Assembly (NCBI GenBank): GCA_002395605.1
Contig: DGXO01000074.1
Span: forward strand, 1 to 8,081
Length of the DNA: 8,081 nucleotides
Direction of reading: 5' to 3'
Source of the DNA: Bacteroidales bacterium UBA4230
Lineage (GTDB): Bacteria; Bacteroidota; Bacteroidia; Bacteroidales; UBA932
Shown here: positions 1 to 5,912 of the stretch, piece by piece
Layout of the letters: every line of letters begins with the position of its first letter
Numbering within the stretch: the first letter of the stretch is position 1
Notes under the pieces: generated by a model
Told to the model about the DNA's origin: nothing
The model's input: the letters and a program-made list of their open reading frames with translations, nothing else
The model's database searches: none
Translations under genes and position numbers: made by a program

Positions 1-20
1 TTCGAGTCCGCTCACCTCCA
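1..20 (+). tRNA. 3' end of a tRNA gene (T arm and acceptor stem), truncated by the window
   Basis: The window opens with TTCGAGT, a typical T-loop. It is followed by CCGCT (3' side of the T stem), CACCTCC (3' side of a 7-bp acceptor stem, which predicts a 5' strand GGAGGTG outside the window) and A as the discriminator base. The next bases are CAA, so the CCA end is not encoded, as is common in Bacteroidota. The anticodon lies outside the window, so the amino acid cannot be read. A terminator follows at 56-98. tRNA 3' ends are frequent integration sites, which fits the accessory genes downstream, but no second copy of this end was seen in the window. Confidence 0.65.
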
Positions 21-55
21 CAAATGTATATGATTATCAATCACTTACGTGTTTT

Positions 56-98
56 GAGCCCAAAAAGGGCCCAAAATTCAATTTACGGGCTCTTTTTT
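56..98 (+). terminator. Rho-independent terminator after the tRNA
   Basis: GAGCCC (56-61) pairs perfectly with GGGCTC (87-92), and six Ts follow at 93-98. The loop is long (25 nt) and contains GGGCCC (67-72), which could form an alternative small hairpin with 59-61. It is placed to end the tRNA transcript and may also stop leftward transcription. The following 99-231 holds no convincing gene. A short plus-strand open stretch there (about 120-216) has plausible codons but no start. Confidence 0.75.
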
Positions 99-231
99 AT
101 ATAACCTTGTTAAAGCCTTTATCCTGTGACTGAAAAAAACTGAACATCGCTCCGTGCGAAGAAATTGAGGAGAAAGTTATTGCGGTGCCCCGTGGACGGA
201 TGAATCACAATTAAGTAAGATTGTTGCTGAA

Positions 232-999
232 TCAATGAAGAAAGTGTTGATGGTAGATATGGTCCCGCTCCACGGAGGTCACACCTTTTATCCCGGCGAA
301 GTACTCGATAGCCTCTATGATGTCTTTCCCGTCAGGAATCCGGACTGCCACCCCGGGAATAATTCTGTAATCATAGAGTATTGTCGCACCGTAGTCCTTG
401 ATGGCCTCAAGAAGGGGCTCCTTCCCTATCCCGGTGTCATAGAAAATGATAAGGTTGGTCGGTGAGACATATTCCATATCTTCCCGGAGCAGGATCTCCT
501 CTCCGGTGGACAGCACATACAGGGCTTTCTGGAAATTCGCCTTCCCGAAGTTCACGGCTGCCTGAAGGGAGTCTTCCGGGAAGAGCCTCACGCTGTCAAA
601 GTAATACTGTCCGTCTTCAGAGTCCCTCCATCCTCCCACGAAGCCGTCGTGTGATGTGGCATGGGCGACAGCGGCATCAAGGCCGTCCCTCCCGCAGCTT
701 CCCTGAGTCTCGGCATAAGCGACGCTTATTCCCTCTCCGGGCTCCGTCATGGTTGATATATCCACCGTGAACCCTTCCGGACGGGTCTCGCTCAGGGCCC
801 ACACGGCATCGGCGACGGTAGACTCAGTAAGACGTCTTGCCGTCCCACAGGAGGTGAGGACGACAATGAACACCTGAACGGCTAGGATTGCCCTAACGTC
901 AATGACAAACTCGCGGTGTTTTGTCTTGTGGCGGAAAAGATGCATGCAGAGGATGCTCACAAGCGAGGTGACGGCTATGAGAACGAGAGTTACCATCAT
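232..999 (-). CDS. Membrane-anchored or lipoprotein with a phage-like middle domain and an I9-propeptide-like C-terminus
   Basis: The function is unknown. Of 255 residues, 2-20 are a hydrophobic segment and 21-36 are basic. Residues 37-51 are a second hydrophobic segment ending in LTSC, a typical Bacteroidota lipobox with C51 as the candidate lipidated cysteine. Residues about 88-170 contain AYAETQGSCG, then GGWRDSEDGQYYFDSVR, FGKANFQKAL and STGEEI, a pattern I associate from memory with proteins of Bacteroidota phages and mobile elements. Residues about 180-248 (LIIFYDTG, EAIKDYGATILYDYRIIPG, VTSVERD) look like the peptidase inhibitor I9/subtilisin propeptide fold, but no protease follows. 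The start at 999 overlaps the preceding gene's stop by one base (TGATG), suggesting translational coupling. Met19 (945) would give a conventional lipoprotein signal instead. The gene is real; its role is not known. Confidence 0.8.
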   Translation of the reverse strand: MMVTLVLIAVTSLVSILCMHLFRHKTKHREFVIDVRAILAVQVFIVVLTSCGTARRLTESTVADAVWALSETRPEGFTVDISTMTEPGEGISVAYAETQGSCGRDGLDAAVAHATSHDGFVGGWRDSEDGQYYFDSVRLFPEDSLQAAVNFGKANFQKALYVLSTGEEILLREDMEYVSPTNLIIFYDTGIGKEPLLEAIKDYGATILYDYRIIPGVAVRIPDGKDIIEAIEYFAGIKGVTSVERDHIYHQHFLH

Positions 1000-1457
1000 C
1001 AGATGACCTGGACCGTGTCCCTGAGGCTTTCCCGCATGGAGTCAATTCCCTCTTCCAGTCCCTGGAGCATCCGCTTCACCCCGTCCGATATCACACTGAG
1101 GACACTGTCCACACTGGCTTCCACGGGTTCTCCGTTTTTCCCTTTCGGCGTCCATTTGACCGTGACGTAATCACCGCCGGAGGTGTCGAAGACCTGATAC
1201 GTTCCTATCTGACGGGTCCTCCGGAGCTCGTACCTTCCGGTCTGACTCCCGTTATGGGACTGTTTTTTGAGGATGACTTCCTCGATGTTGACCCCCGCCT
1301 CACTGTCATAGTGGACAGCCCAGAGCTGCCCTGTAGCCGTATCCAGCTTCAGGGAGTAACCGGGATAAAGGAGCTTGATGTTTTTATAGCAACCAACCTG
1401 GGCATGGGCGGGAACCATCAGTAGGATGGCAAGGACAAGTAATAGGATTCGTTTCAT
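999..1457 (-). CDS. Small secreted protein with two internal repeats, unknown function
   Basis: Translation from ATG at 1457 gives 152 residues, beginning with a clear signal peptide: MKRIL, a hydrophobic core, then AHAQ near residue 20. An in-frame GTG at 1481 would add eight residues ahead of the signal and is less likely. The mature protein shows two similar halves, LDTATGQLWAVHY (38-50) and FDTSGGDYVTVKW (90-102), each preceded by a short basic stretch. This recalls a small beta-repeat found in exported Bacteroidota proteins (from memory). Residues about 113-148 look amphipathic and helical. Its stop overlaps the start of the 232-999 gene, and a decayed lipoprotein gene ends 20 bp upstream, so it is the middle member of an operon of exported proteins. 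No enzymatic motif is visible. Confidence 0.8.
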   Translation of the reverse strand: MKRILLLVLAILLMVPAHAQVGCYKNIKLLYPGYSLKLDTATGQLWAVHYDSEAGVNIEEVILKKQSHNGSQTGRYELRRTRQIGTYQVFDTSGGDYVTVKWTPKGKNGEPVEASVDSVLSVISDGVKRMLQGLEEGIDSMRESLRDTVQVI

Positions 1458-1477
1458 ACCCTTAGCATTCGCAATTA

Positions 1478-1795
1478 TCACGCCAGAGAATTAATTCTTT
1501 TGCTCATTCCAATTGTTTTCAAGAAAACGCTCCACTTCGCCTTTGCTTTAGCAAACTGCGCATGATAGACCGAGCTCCGTTTCAGGATGAAGGTCTGAAA
1601 GGATGTATACCCGCCCCAAACAGTTCGCAGTTTGACCGGACGAATAGGTCATCTTCAGCCACACATTGGCATCGAAGGTAAGAGCATGGGCTCAAAATAC
1701 ACATAATGACGAGTACGCCTGTAGGTGCATTTCGCTTCATCGCACCCGGAAGATACAACTACTACAAGACAGACGGAAAAGAAAGCGGTGATTAT
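1478..1795 (-). pseudogene. Decayed small lipoprotein gene
   Basis: One minus-strand frame reads a hydrophobic signal ending in VVSSGC (a lipobox), then a short basic, aromatic stretch (YRRTRHYVYFEP). It is interrupted by TGA at 1655-1657 and again at 1649-1651. It then resumes as a coding-like segment from PIRPVKLRTVWGG through KAKAKWSVFLKTIGMSK to a stop at 1478-1480. Between, the neighbouring frame reads FDANVWLKM, so the two stops look like the result of compensating one-base frameshifts. The expected start is ATA (1795-1793) where ATG would fit. An intact protein would be about 105 residues. It lies 20 bp upstream of the secreted-protein gene and was probably the first gene of that operon. 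The family is not recognised, and a sequencing error is possible. Confidence 0.55.
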
Positions 1796-1877
1796 AGTAT
1801 TACGACTCTTAATATCTGATCCACGAGAAATAATGGCAGCTCTCTATTAAGAACATGTGTATACCACGGAAAATCAT

Positions 1878-1885
1878 TATCTTTG
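1878..1885 (+). promoter_or_regulatory. Bacteroidota -7 promoter box (TATCTTTG)
   Basis: TATCTTTG matches TAnnTTTG exactly and ends only 7 bp before the ATG at 1893. Transcription should begin a few bases past the box, giving a leaderless or nearly leaderless mRNA for the membrane-protein/phosphoesterase operon. No good TTTG box is seen 19-21 bp upstream. Confidence 0.6.
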
Positions 1886-1892
1886 CAGTACC

Positions 1893-2843
1893 ATGAAAAA
1901 GATAATACTATTTCTAACCGCGGTCCTTCTCTGTTCATGGAGCGCCTATGCTCATTCCGACTCCCTTTCAGTTCAGGACCACCTATCTGTCCTTGAAAAG
2001 CAGATTTCTTCCATTGACAGGAAGACCTCCGACACCTTCTGGAAGCGCCCAATCAGCGAAACTATCTTCGACACCCTTTCTGTCGTTGCCGCGATAATCA
2101 CCATTGCCGGTATTGCCGTCTTCGCCAAGGAGTATTGGTCCCGCCGTCATAACAAGGAGTACCAGAAACTCATAATGGAAGACAGGATACGCCTTCTTTA
2201 CACCAATCTTGTGAGCCTTGAGGTTGTTCGCCTCAAAATGGAATACTTCGACTACAAGGACTGCGCTCCCCACGCTTCCATCTTCCCAAGATTCTGCTTT
2301 ACAGAAAATGAGCTGGACATGACCAGGTTTTCAGTGAGCACTTCAAAATACAACTTCGTCCACCGTTTCGAGAAGACCCTTCGTAACTATAACCTTGCGG
2401 CAATGACTGCGGCCGCTCACTTTGCCGACAGGACAATCCCCCGCGAGGTAAAGGAATACGACATAGAGAACCTAAAAGGAAGGACAAAAAGGCTCGTTTC
2501 AAAGATATTGGAACTGTGCGGTCCGGAGTTCCTTAACCTCTCGGAGATTGACGTAACTGATTACATCAAGCACAACTATGCCATAAGAGACACGTTCTTC
2601 CCCGATGAACAGTCATGGGAACTGACAGATGAAGAAAATGCCATAAAGGATATCCAGACAGTCTCCCTTCATCCCGGGAACTACAATGTCATTACAAAAA
2701 TAAAAAAGGACGGAACGAAGGAGTTCCGGACAGTGAACATGTTTCCCGATAGTCTTGCTGGACACTTCCGTAAAGCCGTCGCCAACAGGTATTTGACACC
2801 CAACGACACCAATGTCGAAGGTCCTTCCGGGATAATCATCTGA
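1893..2843 (+). CDS. Single-pass membrane protein with a cytoplasmic domain, partner of the phosphoesterase
   Basis: The family is not recognised. The chosen start (316 residues) gives a clean signal peptide, MKKIILFLTA through AYA near residue 20, and follows the -7 box directly; the in-frame GTG at 1857 lies upstream of that box. A short extracytoplasmic part (about 21-60) with heptad-like spacing (VQDHLSVLEKQISSIDRK) precedes one transmembrane helix (about 61-78). Then comes a basic cluster (YWSRRHNK), placing the remaining 235 residues in the cytoplasm. That domain is helical and contains FEKTLRNYNLAAMTAAAHF (159-177), reminiscent of membrane proteins annotated as phage-abortive-infection-like, though this is only a resemblance. 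The phosphoesterase gene starts 3 bp after the stop, so the two are cotranscribed and likely work together. A sensor or anchor for the phosphoesterase is an inference. Confidence 0.85.
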   Translation: MKKIILFLTAVLLCSWSAYAHSDSLSVQDHLSVLEKQISSIDRKTSDTFWKRPISETIFDTLSVVAAIITIAGIAVFAKEYWSRRHNKEYQKLIMEDRIRLLYTNLVSLEVVRLKMEYFDYKDCAPHASIFPRFCFTENELDMTRFSVSTSKYNFVHRFEKTLRNYNLAAMTAAAHFADRTIPREVKEYDIENLKGRTKRLVSKILELCGPEFLNLSEIDVTDYIKHNYAIRDTFFPDEQSWELTDEENAIKDIQTVSLHPGNYNVITKIKKDGTKEFRTVNMFPDSLAGHFRKAVANRYLTPNDTNVEGPSGIII

Positions 2844-2846
2844 GTT

Positions 2847-3602
2847 ATGCCAAGCACAGTAGAAGGTATTATCATAGTTCCGGACGCTCACGGGCGTAGC
2901 TTCTGGAGAAAGGCCGCCAATAGTGCGCATGGAAGACATTTGGTTTTTCTTGGGGACTACGGGGATCCATTCCCCGATGAGGATATATCTCCGGAAAAAG
3001 CGCTCATTGAGCTGGAAGCAATCATATCGCTTAAGCATTCTTGTCCTGATGACATCACCTTGCTTCTCGGGAACCACGACCTCCAGTACATCTGGCCTGA
3101 TTTCCCGAAGACAAGGTTCGACTATGAACATGCCCACCTCTACGAGTCTCTTTTCAAGGATAACAGGGATTGCTTTCAGTTAACGGCTTCTTTCCAGTCA
3201 GAAACGCTCACGATTCTTTTCTCCCATGCTGGCATTCTCCCTAAGTGGATGGATGCAAACCGTACACTATTCGGTCTCGAAGATGAGCATATTGACAGTC
3301 CAATTCACGTTACAGCAGATTTCGACAGGCCAAATACCCTCTGGAAAGCTAGGAAGGATATTCTCCTATGTAGAGCCCTGTCATCCTTTTCCACCTTACG
3401 GGGAGGACAAGACACATACGGTTCAATGGTGTGGGCCGACGCAAAGGAAATGTTGGAGGCGTCAAGGATTCCGGGAATCTTTCAGGTTTTCGGACACACA
3501 CAGCGCCATGAAGGACCGCTAGTAACGGAAAATTTCGCTTGTGTTGATTGCAGGACCAATTTCTTACTGAACAAGCAAGGTACTCTGACAGAGCTTCCAT
3601 GA
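2847..3602 (+). CDS. Calcineurin-like metallophosphoesterase (PPP-type)
   Basis: The predicted product is a two-metal phosphoesterase of 251 residues with the family motifs in order: PDAHG (D13, H15), GDYGDP (D37, D40), GNHD (N76, H77), FSHAG (H127) and GHT (H217). This order and spacing match the PPP/bis(5'-nucleosyl)-tetraphosphatase-like branch, which includes protein serine/threonine phosphatases and nucleotide hydrolases. The substrate cannot be read from the sequence. No signal peptide or membrane segment is present, so it should act in the cytoplasm. The first GD.H motif is altered to PDAH, keeping both metal ligands. It lies 3 bp behind the membrane-protein gene and shares its promoter, which suggests the product is recruited to or controlled by that protein. 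A hairpin follows 10 bp after the stop. Confidence 0.9.
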   Translation: MPSTVEGIIIVPDAHGRSFWRKAANSAHGRHLVFLGDYGDPFPDEDISPEKALIELEAIISLKHSCPDDITLLLGNHDLQYIWPDFPKTRFDYEHAHLYESLFKDNRDCFQLTASFQSETLTILFSHAGILPKWMDANRTLFGLEDEHIDSPIHVTADFDRPNTLWKARKDILLCRALSSFSTLRGGQDTYGSMVWADAKEMLEASRIPGIFQVFGHTQRHEGPLVTENFACVDCRTNFLLNKQGTLTELP

Positions 3603-3612
3603 GGATTATTAA

Positions 3613-3634
3613 AGTGGACCCGGAAGAGTCCACT
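3613..3634. terminator. Candidate hairpin terminator after the phosphoesterase gene
   Basis: AGTGGAC (3613-3619) pairs with GTCCACT (3628-3634) around an 8-nt loop, 10 bp past the stop codon. There is no real T tract on the plus strand. On the minus strand the stem is followed by TTAAT, so it may act in either direction or only protect the 3' end. Confidence 0.45.
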
Positions 3635-3703
3635 CACTAATGATTAACGTTGAGCACGATGCCTTTTCATAACAACGTGCACGAGGTCTTTTTTCAAATC
3701 TGA

Positions 3704-3959
3704 TTAGTCAGGATAATAACGCCCGCGGTGCTCCCTGAAGATGCTTGCCGCCAACTCGGGATCCGAGCAATCATCTTCAATACAAATGCGCCAGCAGTTA
3801 TCCCAATCGAAACGGGAGCAGGTTCCCCAATAGTCCCTGAACCAAATCTTATTGTTGTCACAGTAATCTGAATACATCTATTGAGCAGTACCTCAGGAAA
3901 TCCTCATGGAACGTCGCCTTGTCGGGGTTCTGGCTGACGAAGAGGTCCTCCAGGGGAGG
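3704..3959 (-). pseudogene. 3' remnant of a broken cysteine- and tryptophan-rich protein gene
   Basis: This is the main content of the 3603-4110 gap. One minus-strand frame reads PPLEDLFVSQNPDKATFHED then FLRYC and ends at TGA 3858-3860. A second frame, starting at ATG 3877, encodes 57 residues (MYSDYCDNNKIWFRDYWG..., later WDNCWRICIEDDC and AASIFREHRG) to TAA at 3704-3706. Joining the frames by a one-base shift near 3874 gives one sensible acidic protein end of about 85 residues. The upstream frame has no start and runs into TGA at 3960-3962, about 65 bp before the left repeat of the ATPase cassette, so the 5' part is lost. The 57-residue reading alone could be an intact small protein, but TAG directly precedes its ATG and no ribosome site is clear. 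Family not recognised. Confidence 0.45.
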
Positions 3960-4026
3960 TCATTGCGAGCAAACTAATTATCTAACAAGCTCTACTTTCA
4001 GTTGACCTTGTTACCGATTATTACAC

Positions 4027-4079
4027 TATAGCGGGCGATTTATATCATTTTTTTGATGCATTTCGCCCAGATTAGTGTA
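4027..4079. repeat. Left 53-bp palindromic repeat flanking the ATPase gene
   Basis: This matches 5528-5580 at 45 of 53 positions in direct orientation without gaps. Both ends are identical (TATAGCGGGCGA and TTTCGCCCAGATTAGTGTA). It contains a hairpin with arms GGGCGATTTATATC (4033-4046) and GATGCATTTCGCCC (4055-4068); TACACTA (4022-4028) and TAGTGTA (4073-4079) extend the pairing outward. All differences from the right copy fall in the centre. The repeat ends 8 bp before the -7 box of the ATPase gene, so it could also serve as an operator. Confidence 0.85.
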
Positions 4080-4087
4080 TTTTTGTT

Positions 4088-4095
4088 TATCTTTG
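4088..4095 (+). promoter_or_regulatory. Bacteroidota -7 promoter box (TATCTTTG) for the ATPase gene
   Basis: This is an exact TAnnTTTG match, 15 bp before ATG 4111, with an A-rich leader typical of the phylum. No TTTG box stands 19-21 bp upstream. That position is occupied by the right arm of the palindromic repeat, so a protein bound to the palindrome could block or help polymerase. Confidence 0.65.
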
Positions 4096-4110
4096 AAAAA
4101 AAATCAAACA

Positions 4111-5532
4111 ATGGACCATCTATTTGGACGGCGGGAAGAAATTGCCGAGCTCACAAGATATTATGAATCCGGGAAAGCGGAATTCGTGGCCATCTATGGT
4201 CGGAGGCGTGTAGGAAAGACCTACCTCGTTGACAGTCTATATGAGGGAAAGTATGACTTTTCAACTTCCGGAATCATTGGCGGAACGCTGGAAGAGGAAC
4301 TTGCCGCATTTACCGATGACCTCCATCGATATGGCTACAAGGGCCGGAAGCCTCGTTCTTGGATGAAGGCATTCGAAGCCCTGCGTTCATTGCTGGAGAG
4401 CAAACTCGTTCCTGGTAAACGCATGGTCATCTTCATCGATGAACTGCCTTGTCTCGCTACTCCCAAAAGCCGCCTTGTCAAAGCCATAGACCGCTTCTGG
4501 AACAGTTGGGCCGGAAAACATCGGGAAATCTTCCTGATTGTCTGCGGCAGTGCAACATCTTGGATTATCAGGAACATCATCGATGATAAAGGTGGACTAC
4601 ACAATCGAATCACCCATGAGAAGCACCTCTTCCCCTTCACCCTCGGCGAGACGCGGGATTACCTGCATCAGAGCGGTTTTCGCTGGGCCGACATTAGTTA
4701 TCTCCAGGCTTACATGATTCTGGGTGGTGTTCCCTACTATCTTGACCTGCTTGACAAAAACAAAAGCCTGCCGGAAAACATCGACAATCTCTTCTTTAGC
4801 AAGGAAGCGCCGCTTGCTAAGGAATTCAATAGGCTATACAAATCCCTGTTCAACAATCCAGAACGCTACAAAGCTGTTATCAGGGCGCTTGCGAGCAGCC
4901 GAAAGGGAATGACCCGCAGCGAACTTGCAGAGAAATTGAAAGTGAGCAATAACGGCCATTTCGGTGACATCCTCGATGACCTGGCAAATTGCGACTTCAT
5001 ACGTTACTACAACCTGCTCGGAAAAAGTGTCAAGACCACCGGCGGCCTTTATCAGCTCACGGATTTCTATTCCATTTTCCACCAGACCTTCTTGAAGGGA
5101 CGCATTACCGATCCGCACTATTGGTCTGCCACATTGAACTCCCCCACCCAGAATACGTGGTACGGCCTTGCATTCGAACGCGTGGCTATGGCACATGTTC
5201 CGCAAATTCTTAAAGCCATCGGCGTTGACCGTATCCTTACGCAATACTACTCTTGGCGGAGCTTGGAATCTCCCAAAGGAGCACAGGTGGATTTGGTGAT
5301 TGACCGCGCTGACGGTATCGTGAACCTTTGTGAAGTCAAATACTCCGCAGGCGAATACGCCATCTCCAAGGATGAATTCCTCAAACTTTCTAACCGGAGT
5401 GAGGCCTTCCGCAGGGAATCCGGCACCAAGAAAGGGATCTTCCTTACGCTCATCACCACCTATGGCCTCTCAAAAAATAGCTATTCTGAGATTGCCAATA
5501 ATATCATAACCCTGTCCGATCTGTTCGTATAG
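4111..5532 (+). CDS. STAND-like P-loop ATPase with winged helix and PD-(D/E)XK nuclease-like C-terminus (DUF234 type)
   Basis: The 473-residue product is an ATPase of the archaeal-type ATPase family (PF01637-like) with a DUF234-like end. Residues 4-10 (LFGRREE) are the usual family N-terminus. Walker A is GRRRVGKT (30-37), Walker B is VIFIDELP (106-113), and GGVPYY (205-210) fits the GxP motif of STAND NTPases. A winged helix lies about 251-300 (MTRSELAEKLKVSNNGHFGDIL). Residues about 350-473 hold a PD-(D/E)XK core: E356, D394 (QVDLVI) and E408-x-K410 (CEVKYS). The nuclease residues appear intact. The start follows the -7 box; an in-frame GTG at 4075 lies upstream of it. The gene is solitary and exactly bracketed by the two palindromic repeats, with its TAG stop inside the right one. 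These families are multi-copy in many genomes and their role is unsettled; defence or self-mobility are both inferences. Confidence 0.9.
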   Translation: MDHLFGRREEIAELTRYYESGKAEFVAIYGRRRVGKTYLVDSLYEGKYDFSTSGIIGGTLEEELAAFTDDLHRYGYKGRKPRSWMKAFEALRSLLESKLVPGKRMVIFIDELPCLATPKSRLVKAIDRFWNSWAGKHREIFLIVCGSATSWIIRNIIDDKGGLHNRITHEKHLFPFTLGETRDYLHQSGFRWADISYLQAYMILGGVPYYLDLLDKNKSLPENIDNLFFSKEAPLAKEFNRLYKSLFNNPERYKAVIRALASSRKGMTRSELAEKLKVSNNGHFGDILDDLANCDFIRYYNLLGKSVKTTGGLYQLTDFYSIFHQTFLKGRITDPHYWSATLNSPTQNTWYGLAFERVAMAHVPQILKAIGVDRILTQYYSWRSLESPKGAQVDLVIDRADGIVNLCEVKYSAGEYAISKDEFLKLSNRSEAFRRESGTKKGIFLTLITTYGLSKNSYSEIANNIITLSDLFV

Positions 5533-5580
5533 CGGGCGAAATGCATCGTGTTTTTGATATATTTCGCCCAGATTAGTGTA
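5528..5580. repeat. Right 53-bp palindromic repeat flanking the ATPase gene
   Basis: Direct partner of 4027-4079. Its hairpin is nearly perfect: GGGCGAAATGCATC (5534-5547) against GATATATTTCGCCC (5556-5569), with one G-T wobble and one mismatch. The stop codon of the ATPase gene (5530-5532) lies inside it. The loop carries a T run, so transcription termination is an alternative role. The centre (TGCATC...GATATA) equals the reverse complement of the left copy's centre at these twelve bases. Confidence 0.85.
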
Positions 5581-5609
5581 ATTCTTACCTATTAATTCAA
5601 ATCACTATA

Positions 5610-5912
5610 TCACATGGCAGCTCCACGCCCATTTGGGACTTGCTTTTTAGAGCAGTATGCACAGATCTCCTTCTCGGCCCTGCTCGGGAGCGAGCGCCCC
5701 GTGACGTGGACAGGACAGAATTGAACGTCTTTGAGTATTGAAATAATCGGGATTTACTTGCGGATAAGAGTAATGGAAGATGTTCCCACGGTTAACGTCA
5801 GCGTTTTTCCGCTGACTCTTCCTGTAAAGCTGCCTCCTCCAGACCATACTTTTCCGTCAGGATCGTGTTTATATTGTGCGAATAACAACGCCTTACGCAG
5901 GTCTATACCGTT
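5610..5912 (-). pseudogene. Minus-strand gene debris between the ATPase cassette and the AbiEi-like gene
   Basis: This fills most of the gene-free 5533-5902. A single minus-strand frame, entering near 5912 and overlapping the end of the AbiEi-like gene, reads DLRKALLFAQYKHDPDGKVW and GGGSFTGRVSGKTLTLTVG, ending SSITLIRK at TAA 5754-5756. The first part looks like the last strands of a small beta-barrel protein. In the same frame beyond that stop, 47 open residues read QFCPVHVTGRSLPSRAEKEI then CAYC, with a possible C/H/C-C zinc site, ending at TGA 5610-5612. Neither piece has a start codon. They may be one gene with an internal stop or two unrelated fragments. The AT-rich 5581-5609 shows nothing. 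Families are not recognised. Confidence 0.4.

Noticed and set aside
235..465. Plus-strand open frame starting MKKVLMVDM
   Set aside because: It is antisense to the I9-like end of the 232-999 gene and shows no family features; the minus strand carries the domains.
3640..3700. Possible terminator with GCACG/CGTGC and a T run at 3689-3694
   Set aside because: The stem is only 5 bp with a long loop and the T run is not adjacent.
5614..5724. Plus-strand 36-residue frame starting MAAPRPFG
   Set aside because: No promoter box or ribosome site; the opposite strand reads as well or better with a CxxC motif. Neither is a confident gene.
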